From contig NC_031495.1 of assembly GCF_000237925.1 (NCBI RefSeq), forward strand, positions 1,256,407-1,320,406: a DNA stretch of 64,000 bases, read 5' to 3'. Shown piece by piece: positions 35,501 to 46,000 of the stretch; position 1 is the stretch's first letter, and every line of letters starts with the position of its first letter. The stretch is from Schistosoma mansoni. Lineage: Eukaryota; Platyhelminthes; Trematoda; Strigeidida; Schistosomatidae. The notes beneath the pieces were generated by a model, which had not been told where the DNA came from, did not search any database, and was given only the letters and a program-made list of their open reading frames with translations. The translations under genes were made by a program, and so were the position numbers.

Positions 35501-38500
35501 TTCAATTATAATGAAATAGTTTCTTCGATTTATGAGGTTTAGGATATAGGGTGAACAATTTATTATCTTCAATGATTATTATCAACTGGATAAGGACTGT
35601 GATACAATATGTGAACCTAACTTTCATTTATGTATTTAAACACAAACATTGGTACAAAGGGGCACCAAATACATGTGCACCACACAAATCGTTTTGATTA
35701 GTGTGAGGACTGGGATACTACCCGGGTGCCCAAACCGAAGCAGGTGATTTTCCTAGGGGGCGACTCCCCGAGCCTTTAACTTGGAGGTCTAATCCACAAG
35801 GCAGTGGAGCAACGTTAAGAGATGTAGTCCCATGATAGCCGGTGACCAAAAATAGGTTAATACGCCTTTTGTTCCCTCAGGGTTCTGGAGCCCATATGCA
35901 CCATCGGTTTTGAATCAGGATTTTCCAATTCCCCTAGTTGGACCCTCTGTATCCATCAACCCGGTTAACACGCTGGATGTTCGCTTTTCGTCCTCCCAAT
36001 TCCGTAAACAACACCCCGCTGTGAGAAGACAGTGAGTACGACTTCCCTGGAAGTAGCTGTTTACGCGTGGTCATGTAAGAGCATTTCGAAAGGGAGAGCT
36101 GACTTTCCCCACCCTTAGCCGTACCAGGGTATGGGGGGGCTAAACTAAGGACAGTTTCTTGGGGGACCAATCCCTGAACCACAGAACTAGTTTACAGGTA
36201 AGTAGAGAAACATTAGGAAATACAATCTGATGATAGCCAGTAATTTGTACACTATTTGCCCCCTGAAGCCATGTTCAACTTTTTGGTAAGTCACTTGTAG
36301 TATTCAAATCTTTAATACAATGGGAGATGTTATCAATAGATTTTGAAACGAATACAAAATATTAACGATAACTACCACAAGAAGTCACCTAAATGAATAG
36401 AGGACAAAAATCTACTTACCTAATGATTTACTTTCATGTTTATCCAAATTAGCAAAGCCAAATGTGAATAAGTATAAAGAACGAAAATTTTGTTTGTCTT
36501 CTATATCACTTAATAGACTGGGAAGTTTATTACGCAGGGAACTGATTGAATCACACCTAAAGGAAAGAAATAAGGAGTATAGTAAGTACATTATTTGTGC
36601 ATCCCAACAATGAGATCTTAGTTTGAAACAAATGAAGTCTTCTAAGTACATCTGTATGCAGAGTCAAAAACGTTAAGAATTCTAAATTGCTATATTTGTT
36701 ACACAATTTCTAGTCGACTGTAAAGTTTCAGCTAACTACTTTAGTAGTCGCATAATACGAAGTTACTTATATCCTGTATAGAACATACAAGAACATTCTT
36801 TTCTAGGCGGTTATATAATCTTGAAATACCAGGACCAGATGACTGAATGGTTTTTCTGTTTAAGTCAACATTTGTTCAGTTTTCTCGGTCATATCTTCTT
36901 GAAAAGTTTCTCAAGAAAAATTATCTGCATCTAAATAATATGGAGGATTATTTGGTAATGTGGTCCTGGCGATCCAAACGAACAGACCGGCACTTTTACC
37001 TGAACTGTTTAACACTAAATCTGATTTGAGAAGTAGAGGGAAGTATTATGCCCAAGGAATACTAGATAGTAGAATACAACGTTACCTTTATTATATAACA
37101 ATATAACCAAAAAGCTAAATAATTTGAAACCGTAATTACACTAATTTAAAATTGATTGTTGGTATACCAGATACACGGTATAGTTTGGCATTTAGCTTTA
37201 AGAGGCTTAACTCCTTAAATGCGCATTACGATCACTGGAAAGAGTAGGCACCACTGAAGTATGATCAGGTAATTGACCACAAACTATTTTAAAATATCTC
37301 TGGAGCGGTAGATCTGTTACTAGATGAGTGATGTTAATCTCAATTATACATTAGTAAGTAAAAGTCAGTCAATGTGACCTTCCATTGGTTGAAGTGAATA
37401 GAAAGAAAGCCTAGTTATATGAGTTTAAACAATCTACTGAACAGAGTAGGATTAAAATGAAAGGGGTCGCCATCTGACTTGACCAAGAGATATGACGGAA
37501 TGCTAAAACCACTAAGTTTTCATCTAAGTTATGTAAGTAACTGTGAATTCTTCGGATGGAATTCACAAGGATTTATACGTCACGAATTAAGATCATTGAG
37601 AACGATGAATTGGATACACAAACTAAAAATCTTAAATATCACACTACTTTAAGTCTTCTATTCTCTGTCTATTTTTCTTTTGACTATTAACTACTGGTAT
37701 CGTTTTAACAGTGTTAGCTTTATCTATTATTAGTTGTTTTCATTAAGGAAAGATGAAATGTACTAATTTAAGATGATAGTCGGTTGCATTCAGTCCTATG
37801 TTCTGTACAAATGTCAGACTACTGATTGAAGCAACATATGTAAATCATTGGATCCTTGGGGCTAGTGGTATGACGGTTAAATGCTTGCCGCGAGACCTGG
37901 AGACTCTAAGTTCGATTCCTGGCGGGGTCATGGATGTGTACGGTTGAGGAGTTCCACACTAAAACAAAATAAATGTCCGGCGCCTCACCGTTTTAATGGT
38001 TATTTGACTTACATCTCAATACTGAGAAATAGTTATAGCACCATGTAATGTTACAGAACTAGATTTCGTAAAGATTCCTAGTGATTCCATCTTGATACAA
38101 TCTATTAAAGTATGTTTAAGCATAGTAGATACCTTTATTTTTAATAGTACTCAACTGAAGAAAACTAGTCTATAACTCGGCTGTGAAGTTTAAAATGTAA
38201 GCAGTGATTTCCATTAAATTTGACCAAGACAGCATTTTCACCTGAAGTAATATAAAGATAACTTACCCCAACTCTCTGAACCCACGAAAAAACTCCTCGC
38301 GAGTAAATTCTCCTTGTGTCTTTGCTGAAAACTTCCAAGCTAGGATTAAAGTGATTAAACTTTCTGGGTCAATATGAAGATCTGTGACAAGAAATAGCTC
38401 CATCCCTGTAGCTAGTATGCGATCAGGACACTGAGAATCTACCCAGAAATATATAGTGGAAGAAATAACAATAGTTTTTAGTGCAAGAAAAAAATTTATA

Positions 38501-41500
38501 TCATTCAATGAAACATATTTGTGGAGTTATTTATAACTACAGAGACAGAGATATTGTTTCCTTGGATCTAGAATGTCTGAACACGATTCTAATATTTTTA
38601 ACTGTGAAACAAGTATAGGTCAACGTCGTACGATCTACAAGAAACGGCTGTATTTCTCAGGCGAGTTCGATTCGTGTAGAAAATCGATAGACTGTATTTG
38701 TGAATGAAACTCAAATCCTCCGAAACGATGATGGGTTAGTTTTATATACAACTGAGAATCAGAAGTCCAACATCAACATACGGTAAAAACTAATTCTAAA
38801 AACTGGACACTGGAAGCAATATCAAACAGTGAGAAATTAGTGATATCCAAGATGGCGCCGCTACACAGAATAAATCATCAGTTAAGATATATTAGTCTGT
38901 AATGAGGTTTCGGTGAGATTGCAGTTTCGAACTACATTCCATACGGATGATTTTTAGCATCTGGAAAGCATTACTAGTCCTAAGATAAAACATGTGATTC
39001 AAAGCCGACTAATGAATGAACCTATGTTGGGTTATTGGTATAGTAATTCATTTAACTGACGCCAAAGTAGTGATCTAATTGAGACAAGTATTTTTCTTCT
39101 CTTAGAAGCACTTTTAACTAAAATAAGTAAAGTGACTTGAGTACAATTGATCAGTCTCTTATTAGCATGTATACATCCTGTGCGAATTGGCTTGATATTG
39201 CCTTAAGTCAAAAGCATTATAAGAAAAAAAGGATGGTGGCTAGCAGTAGAATCCAGGATGTGCATTTTGTCCTACTTGAGACTTGTTAGCTGGACGTATC
39301 TGCATACCAGAGTTGATGTTCACTCCGAGACTCAAGGCAATATCGCGACGATCCGCACGGGATACACATATGCTAATAACGCTTACCACGATAACGCTGG
39401 AAGAGATGGTCAATTTTTGCCTCATTAATAGTAGGTCCTTGAGGAGTTGGATTCTGTCTGTAGAAGTAATCTACGGCCTGTTCTAGTCTCCAGTTGCTCA
39501 TTTGAAGGCAGTCAATAGCAACCTTATCAGAGCTTCGAGTAATAGCATTGAACTTCTTCACGCGATCTCTTTGTGAGGAGCTCAGTTTATACTGAAAACA
39601 AGATAAAAAAAATGGAATGGACTGCGAAAAATATTATGCTCAAAAGAATAAAATCAAACACAACGTTCTACTACGCAAAATTACTACATTTACTAAGGGG
39701 AAGAGCTCTAAAATGGAGTACAATTACTGAACATAATACGAAAAGCAATGACTTTAAGTTGCTTAAGGCAAAATAGTGGTTATGAAGAAAATATACTTCT
39801 AATCAGACAATTTGTATTACGACAGTTAAAGAGAGAAACTATATTGTTCATTGGACATGAATGTTAACCACTTGAATGATTATTACAAGACAAAATTTAG
39901 TTTTTAAGAACAGTCTACTCCAATTTCCTTCGAAAAAAAGCCAAAAGGACTGAACAGTGTTGATCGTAGTGCGTTTCTTTAAGAAACACACAAAAAAACG
40001 CTCTTGTTACTATACCTAAAACAGTTGTGTGACTAGTTCCTATCAGTGAGGACCAATAATGTTCTAGATTAGAAATAATGAAGAAACAACCTACTTGCTC
40101 ACAGCTTCAATATTTTGTCAACTGTTATTGTAGCTCTTACCAATTAAACCATGATAAACTTAAAACAATGAAAAACGGGAGGATTTCAAACTTAGAGAGA
40201 GTACTGATCGGGTCTACATCCTCCATTGGATGTGTAATTACAGACTTGAAAATATGTATTGTCCTACCCAAGGTATTCTTCCCAAACTTACTGAGTCATA
40301 CAAAGAACTGTTGAGGTAACTTCAACACGTTATGTACACTCAGATTTATTGCATAGTTTTACTGGATTCGAATTTTATGAGATTAATCTTCTCTTTTTAC
40401 GGTCTTTGGCTGATTTGAAGTACAACATTCTGTTAAGTGAAAACCTCGATAAGATACAAGGTCTAGACCTGAGTGAAAGTCAGAATGTCTAAAGTATCGG
40501 ATCAACTAAACATTGGTCTATTTATGCCCCTCTCTCAACTTACTCTTACATCAACTGATACTGAACGCCAAAGTAGGCAACGGTTAGGCAAACATATATG
40601 TCTCACCCATCTCAGTTGATAAAGATTAACAACCTTACCGACTTGCTACATTAATCTAGTACTGTGTTTAACCCCGACATTGCTTACTTGGTAGCCCCAA
40701 CATGCTCCGAAGACACCTATGACTAAACACTAGCAAATGACGAATGTTTTCTCCCCAAAACCGTTTATTAACTGCAAAGGAAATAATACTGTATTCGTGC
40801 CTTTGATAACAGACGGATATGTTGACTGCACCGCAAGTAGCCTAAGCCAATCAAGCTTAGATGAATCCTCACTGCGCTTCCTTTAGACGCTAACCATTAC
40901 GGTTGATGAGGCGCTCAAGACAAGTGAAATAGTTGAGGGCATCAACTATTCCACTCAGTATGATTAAGTTAGACTGGTCCTGAAACAAAACCGTACATTC
41001 GGAACGGGAAATGTGTTCTGGACCAGTAATTTGAGTTATGCGCTATGCTATCACAGACACCGTCTATCCAGTTGCGGTACTAGAGTAAGGTTGAGGAATG
41101 GTAGGAGGATGAGTCAACTAAGTTACAGTCAGTGACTTTGGGATTAAAACAGTACGGATAAAGAATATGTTGCAAGCTGCACTTTCAATTAAACATATCT
41201 CTAATACAGCCATTGATGTGTGTGTGAATAGAGCGACTTGACACAAAAAGTGAGCTGCCGCATTGAAAAAATAGTGAGCAACGCTCACGGTGTCATTTTC
41301 CCTGGTTCCATGGAATGTTCGTATACAGAAACGGACGGCGTTCACTTGCAAATTTATGCCGCCAAAATATCTCGTGTGAAGGATTAGTGGCTTAAAGCCT
41401 AACTTAAAGTCTAACTTACAGAGGAACTCGTTTTTAAGATCATTGTAAACAACACACATCAAGACGGATGCCTTGGATTCTAATATATTTCATCCAACCG

Positions 41501-41776
41501 TAACAAATTAATAACTCTAAACACAGACTAATCCAAGTAATTGGAACATTATATTTTTAGGCAGAGAAGGGTATGTAGACATAGTAACCATATTGTACCT
41601 ATATATAGGTACAATATAGAATGCGGTTATTACCACCATAGCCAGTAGATAGGATATATTTGCGTGTAAATAGTAAAGATTATGAACGCTGAGTAAGCAC
41701 AGTTTAATTTTCAGTCATTAATGAACCATAAACATGAGAGGACTCTGAGAAAGATGGAACAAACCTGGGTAGCCAT
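32485..41776 (-). CDS. DCUN1D: DCN1-like protein (cullin neddylation co-E3), complete
   Basis: Seven minus exons: 41776-41765 (proposed), 39591-39387, 38438-38267, 36556-36420, 34130-34048, 33420-33324 and 32570-32485. Every junction has GT/AG and matching phase. The joined product is 263 residues, close to the usual 259 of DCUN1D1/2. The N-terminal UBA-like part reads [20 protein letters not shown]. The PONY domain follows, with [46 protein letters not shown] and [18 protein letters not shown]. The D of KDTW, the A of GAW and the D of LID have the spacing of the DAD patch that binds cullins in this family. DCN1 proteins promote NEDD8 transfer from UBC12 to cullins. The paralogue cannot be named with certainty. 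Confidence 0.9.
33324..33420 (-). CDS. DCUN1D: DCUN1D exon 6
   Basis: Acceptor ATATTTCTAG. It encodes [18 protein letters not shown] to MSNYDEE, ending in phase 1 before GTATAT. Confidence 0.93.
34048..34130 (-). CDS. DCUN1D: DCUN1D exon 5
   Basis: Acceptor TTATTCATAG. It encodes [20 protein letters not shown] and SLWFKFLQ, ending in phase 0 before GTAAGT. The AG eight bases further on would break the frame. Confidence 0.92.
35023..35210. repeat. MITE-like foldback element
   Basis: The left arm (35023-35094) contains ATGTTTTTGTGATAT, GTATTTCTGAC and TAATGTAAGTCACTT. The right arm (35128-35210) holds their complements in reverse order, with about ten extra bases in one arm. The inner part (GAGTAAATA...TATTTACTC) also pairs. 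No transposase and no certain target duplication. Confidence 0.75.
35625..36200 (+). repeat. Unclassified interspersed repeat R3
   Basis: Relatively GC-rich. A related copy lies at 59091-59400 on minus: the words GGTGCCCAAACCGAAGC, CACAAGGCAGTGGAGCAACG and CCTCAGGGTTCTGGAGCCCA are shared. The 5' 70 bases also occur at 29215. It may be a LINE 5' region or a non-autonomous element; no conserved protein was recognised. Confidence 0.65.
36420..36556 (-). CDS. DCUN1D: DCUN1D exon 4
   Basis: Acceptor CTTTCCTTTAG. It encodes [20 protein letters not shown] and then [18 protein letters not shown], ending in phase 1 before GTAAGT. Confidence 0.92.
36557..38266. other. DCUN1D intron 3 with a diverged tRNA-derived repeat
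   Basis: At about 37855-38005 (plus) a tRNA-like segment (GGCTAGTGGTATGACGG, TAAGTTCGATTCCTGG) is followed by a ribozyme-like remnant (GGTTGAGGAGTTCC). It is a diverged family B relative without a GAAA core. Nothing else was recognised. Confidence 0.5.
38267..38438 (-). CDS. DCUN1D: DCUN1D exon 3
   Basis: Acceptor TTCTGGGTAG. It encodes [20 protein letters not shown] and then [20 protein letters not shown], ending in phase 2 before GTAAGT. The incoming phase 1 from exon 2 restores GAT (Asp). Confidence 0.92.
38439..39386. other. DCUN1D intron 2 with a family A tandem junction
   Basis: Contains the family A repeat at about 39125-39340; otherwise nothing was recognised. Confidence 0.6.
39125..39340 (-). 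repeat. Family A repeat spanning a monomer-monomer junction, dead ribozyme
   Basis: On minus the hammerhead region (39295-39251) and 3' end run directly into the 5' leader of another unit (CTTATAATGC..., ending AAGAGACTGATCAAT). The ribozyme core is CTAACAA with AAAA instead of CTGANGA with GAAA, so it is inactive. The order can only come from tandem or circular units. Confidence 0.75.
39387..39591 (-). CDS. DCUN1D: DCUN1D exon 2 (UBA-like domain)
   Basis: Acceptor CTTGTTTTCAG, phase 0. It encodes [20 protein letters not shown], then [19 protein letters not shown] and IDHLFQRYR, ending in phase 1 before GTAAGC. Confidence 0.92.
39592..41764. other. DCUN1D intron 1 (proposed)
   Basis: No known repeat was recognised. 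A 114-codon open frame at 41118-41462 (minus) shows no family resemblance. The region around 40600-41100 has a less AT-rich, LINE-like composition but no convincing motif. A perfect 28-nt palindrome is at 41590-41617. Confidence 0.45.
41590..41617. repeat. Perfect 28-nt palindrome
   Basis: ATATTGTACCTAT followed by its exact reverse complement around a central TA. It could extrude as a cruciform or bind a dimeric factor. It lies about 150 bp inside DCUN1D from the proposed start codon. Confidence 0.9.
41765..41776 (-). CDS. DCUN1D: DCUN1D exon 1 coding part (proposed)
   Basis: ATG GCT ACC CAG followed by GTTTGT, in the phase 0 needed by exon 2, would give MATQ before YKLSSSQ. Animal DCN1-like proteins also have only a few residues here. 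The choice rests on phase, donor and position next to the divergent gene. Confidence 0.5.
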
Positions 41777-41944
41777 TGTGGAAGCAAAAGTGAAATTGGC
41801 GGCTAAAGTGACTGTAAAATATTCCTTAAGTTACTGAATTCCATCATCTCGAATAAACTAAAAGTTGACAGTAAATCCCATGTTCTTTAGATTCTAACCC
41901 ACAGAAAATATGTTTAAATAACTCTAGACGCTGCACTTTTTCAA
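41777..41944. promoter_or_regulatory. Putative bidirectional promoter DCUN1D / TMEM216-like
   Basis: 168 bp separate two divergent start codons. There is no clear TATA box; GGCGGC occurs at about 41800. Part of the segment must be 5' UTR of both genes, so promoter elements may extend into them. Confidence 0.45.
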
Positions 41945-42397
41945 ATGTCTACAGCAGATAATCAGGTTGATAGTAACCCAGACGTTCGTTCGGTGCGATC
42001 CTCTTCTTTCCTGCAGGTTTTGCTTCGCTGTAACATATGTTATTTTGTTCCATTTGTGGTTTTAGAAATTCTGTTGTTTGTTTTAAAGGGAGTTGTACTC
42101 CCTTATTCTCAAGGTATATTTGCTAGTGAATTATCACTGTTCATATTTTTCATATTCTCCGAAATTCTACGCATATACTGTCTCATGATTTCAAATTTGA
42201 AGGAGAGCTTAGTCGGCATTGTGATTTCCGTTTTCCAGTTTTTACCAAATGTTGTTTTATGTGTTTGGCTCATATTATGGCAATCATATGTATTTTACAT
42301 AGATTTAGTCTTAAGCTCTATAATGCTTATTTTGTACTTTTTTGAAGTTGTTTTTGACTTGATGGTTCTCGTAACATTGTCATGTGTGCCTGTATAG
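41945..42397 (+). CDS. TMEM216: TMEM216-like ciliary transition-zone membrane protein
   Basis: A single uninterrupted frame of 150 residues with four hydrophobic segments at roughly residues 30-53, 60-82, 88-112 and 116-147. The first segment reads FVVLEILLFVLKGVVLPY, matching the E-x-x-x-F-x-x-K-G-x-x-L-P-Y pattern of the TMEM216/TMEM17/TMEM80 family (Transmemb_17). The hydrophilic N terminus is short. In animals these proteins belong to the MKS/tectonic complex that gates the cilium at the transition zone; flukes use cilia in larvae, flame cells and sensory endings. Length fits TMEM216 (about 145). Assignment to TMEM216 rather than TMEM80 or TMEM17 is the uncertain point. It is divergent to DCUN1D. 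Confidence 0.8.
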   Translation: MSTADNQVDSNPDVRSVRSSSFLQVLLRCNICYFVPFVVLEILLFVLKGVVLPYSQGIFASELSLFIFFIFSEILRIYCLMISNLKESLVGIVISVFQFLPNVVLCVWLILWQSYVFYIDLVLSSIMLILYFFEVVFDLMVLVTLSCVPV

Positions 42398-42794
42398 TTT
42401 ATATATTATTCAAAAATATGTTTTGGTAATGAACTCAAATAGATTTAGTGATCCCAGTGCTTTGAATGAACCAAACTCAAATACGTAGCGTTGTGCGTTC
42501 CTAGAGTAAAAGGGAACCTGAAATTTTTGAATCTTTCTGTCTAACATAATCATCATTGCTTTTACCGCTAATGATCTTGTAGGGCCAGTGGGATGCCACT
42601 GAACCCTAGCCAAATCATCCGACATTTTAGTCACTAAATGTCGAACAGATCATCGATCACTGTCAAAGACAACGACAATTAACTCACATCGGTTAATTGT
42701 ACGCCATGGACTGGCCCATGCGTTGGTGATCACGCTTTCACTTGTACCTTTTCTAACCAATATATTTTAGTAGTAACGTCGTTTGTGTTGTACG

Positions 42795-43070
42795 GCCTTC
42801 GAAGCATCCATAGTACCTTGATACGACGAAGGGATAATCCACGTTAGGTGCTGACAGTGAAGTGTGACTTCGACATTAGCTGTTGGTCACACCATCGCCG
42901 TGTGACTCGAGTGAGCCCTCAACCATTCGACAGAGATCATCTACGTTGGTGATCTACAATCTCTTTACTCGACAGAATCATACGACGTTGATAGTAGACT
43001 CGTTCATGCATATCACATCAAAGAAAAGTAGGAAAAGCTTGACAGGGGTTACAACCATCGAAAGTTGATT
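42795..43070 (-). repeat. Unclassified repeat R4, minus copy
   Basis: On minus, GATCACCAACGTAGATGATC, then AGCTAATGTCGAAGTCACAC and ACCTAACGTGGATTATCCC, parallel the R4 copy at 13640-13800. Confidence 0.6.
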
Positions 43071-46000
43071 GAAGCTAAAGGGATATAAACATAAGACTAG
43101 TAGTCAGACTATCTGGTATTTATAAAGCTACTTGTTTCGGGTGTTATTCATCTCTACAAAATGCTGACATACCAGAAATATGATTTTTTGATAGTTGCAT
43201 ATACCAGTGCTATAATAAATGATCGATCGAATAATTTTTTTTAATTTTTCATGAATTTATTAATGTTGTTTGTGTTTTTAAAATATTTTGTAAAGCTCCT
43301 GTGACATTATGCAATAAAATACCATAATTATGTACAAAGACGTGACTTCAACTGTCACATCAGTGCGCGATGCTGCCACGAAGTAAAAAAGAATTAGAAT
43401 ATCCATATTAAATAAGGCCAGTAAATCGAGAATGCGACATAGTTTTCATAAGTGATTGCGTCTATACTGTTCAGATGACTTTTCGTGAAGTAAATCAAAT
43501 GATATCAAATTGAGATAGCAAACAATAAACAATGCAATGTACGGAACTAAAAATCTGAAATCCATTCATTTCGTTCAACAGACTCTGGACACTTAGCTTT
43601 ATTTATCAGTGAGTTATAAATTCACGATGTCACAAGTGTTCAGTGTTTGACAACACTGTTATCCGGAACACTTTTATAAACGAGAGTCCAAAAGCCAGTC
43701 AAACCAGAATTCAGAGGTAAAAAGGTTGGTAGACATATATGAAAGGTAGTCTACATATCCATAAGTGACCTATGCTAACTAGTTGCGAGGGATGCGTAGC
43801 ACAGTGTATCCAACGGTGATCTGGTGTGGATGCTTGTCCAAGAGCCTTCAACTAGGGTGTGTCCAGTTAAATTAATGAGGTTAGCATCAATATTAGAGAC
43901 TTACAGAACTACTTGTTTGGGGGTTTATTAAGATCTACACACGAACTCGATTTTAATCAAATTAAATTTTGTATAGGTCAGTTTCCTTTTAAATTTTATA
44001 AGATAGATGTGCAATTAAACTCTAGGATCCAAATTGGGTTGATGTTCTTATCTCAGGATAGTTCGTCTTAGGTGTCCTTTTTCTATTTTAGGAATAGAAA
44101 GAAAAAGGGATTTTGATTGAAAGTATGATAAAAAGCAAGTGAATGTATTATATCACTTCCAAAAAGCAGAACTTCATATATTTGCTCAGCATACTTAGAT
44201 TGGATAGACAATTTGTCTTTACCACTAAGTTAAATTCTTCAGCTACAGAAACATCGGACTGTCTAGTTGTTTAGCTCTTTGAACAAGCATCATCGTAAAT
44301 ATCTTTCCAACACTTACACCGAGTGGGATAATATCATTTCTTTTATAAGAAGCTCTAGCAGCTAACGACTCAATTAAAAAATTATAATCCGGTTTTACGA
44401 GTAAGATTATTTGATCTCCACAAATAACTAATTCTATAAAGGCATAGAGTTGATCTAATATTATTGTTTTTATACAGTAAGACGAAAGAAATTATTTGAT
44501 TTTTGTGATTTTTTCTTTAATAAGAGGATAAAAAGTTCAGCTAGCAACGTTGCATACATCAATTAAGAAATAACCAACATCTCATTCTTTCAGCAAATAT
44601 GGGCCACGTCTGATATTGTGTATAAAGTTCTGGTTAAATTAGATATGATATGTAAAGTATAAAACTTCCAAGGCTCCTGAAGACTAAATGATTATGTTAT
44701 ATAACTAAAAGCCCTCTAGTGATGATTATTTCATAATCCACCATCATTTTTAACTCAATGCCCCAAGTCACTACTGGGCTTTTGTTATATAACTTTTGTC
44801 AGTTGGATAGGGATGACAATCACCCTTACCACTATATGTAACTTTACTCAGACTGAGATTAATTTTAAAGCGCTACTACTTAGCAAGTTCGCCAAAGACG
44901 TTTGAGATAAGTCGCAGTTTAAATATATCTGCATTGCAACGTTTTATGTTTAGTACTTGAGTAACCAACAAATAAGAGTGAGTGCAACTGACACACTTGT
45001 CTTAATGCACCAAAACAGTCTAAAAAGAGGAAAGTTATGGATCATGACCATAAAAATCAGAAATTTAGGATTGGAACTCGTATACGGCTCCGAATGTTAT
45101 CGCTTTCTATCTCTGACGCGAGGGAAGTTTTCCATCCTTCCTGATGGACTGCCATCAATACAAAGTTATGTCGTTTAAGCAAATTCACTAAATTTTATTC
45201 CAGACATTTTCAAATGTTCATTGACTGGAGGTGAAAAAAAGGTATATTTCCTGTTTTCATGGTTCAAATAACAACTTTTCAGATAAATATAAATGAGAAC
45301 ATAGCTTAAGGAGCCTTAGTACTGGTGACAGGTAATCATCTAACCATCAATTTGCTTTTCTTGTTCTTCACTTAGCTGGAGTCAGAAAGATGTAATTATC
45401 TGATGTTTACATGTTTCGTTGTTTCTACTTCTACATTTGCGAACTCGTTTTTGCCCTTAGTATTAGCTCGGCTAATTTACATAATAGAATAACCTTTGAG
45501 TTTGGCTAAACTTACCTAGGTATCTTAGTCAACAGTTAATTTTGGAAAGTAAGTAGTACTAAATAAACCAAAAGATTTGGAACTTAACTCTGCACTTCAT
45601 GAATTAAGGTAGCTTTTGAATGACTTCAAAAAGACTTGAATATTGTACATTGATTATCCAGTTTAAAATTCCCACGGTTTATTTATTGGAGTGACTTCAT
45701 ATGTAAATAAAGGGAATACAAAGAGTGAATTTATCCTTAAACTTCTACTTTATTATCAGAATATTGACGCTTTCGAAAAATTTTCATCTTTATAAAGGAG
45801 GAACAACAAGCATTATAGAATAAAGTGAAGTTATTTCGTTTAGTGTGTTTCAAATCACTATACATGCACAATAATTGGTACAAATAAATAGATAACTAAG
45901 ATGTTTTACGAACGTACTTTAGTATGTAAGTTCCATGGAGTCATTTAATTCACTAATGAAGAGCAAGTATAATAAGTTTCAATATTCATACGAGTTAGAT

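Larger units (their letters stand above)
34131..36419. other. DCUN1D intron 4 with foldback and R3 repeat
   Basis: Holds the inverted-repeat element at 35023-35210 and the R3 repeat at about 35625-36200. No other gene was recognised. Confidence 0.6.

Noticed and set aside
40600-41100. Possible decayed LINE in DCUN1D intron 1
   Set aside because: Composition is suggestive but no endonuclease or RT block could be read in any frame.
41118-41462. 114-codon minus-strand frame in DCUN1D intron 1
   Set aside because: No motif or family resemblance and no support from splice structure.
44957-45178. 73-codon plus-strand frame
   Set aside because: No family resemblance and no splice or promoter context.
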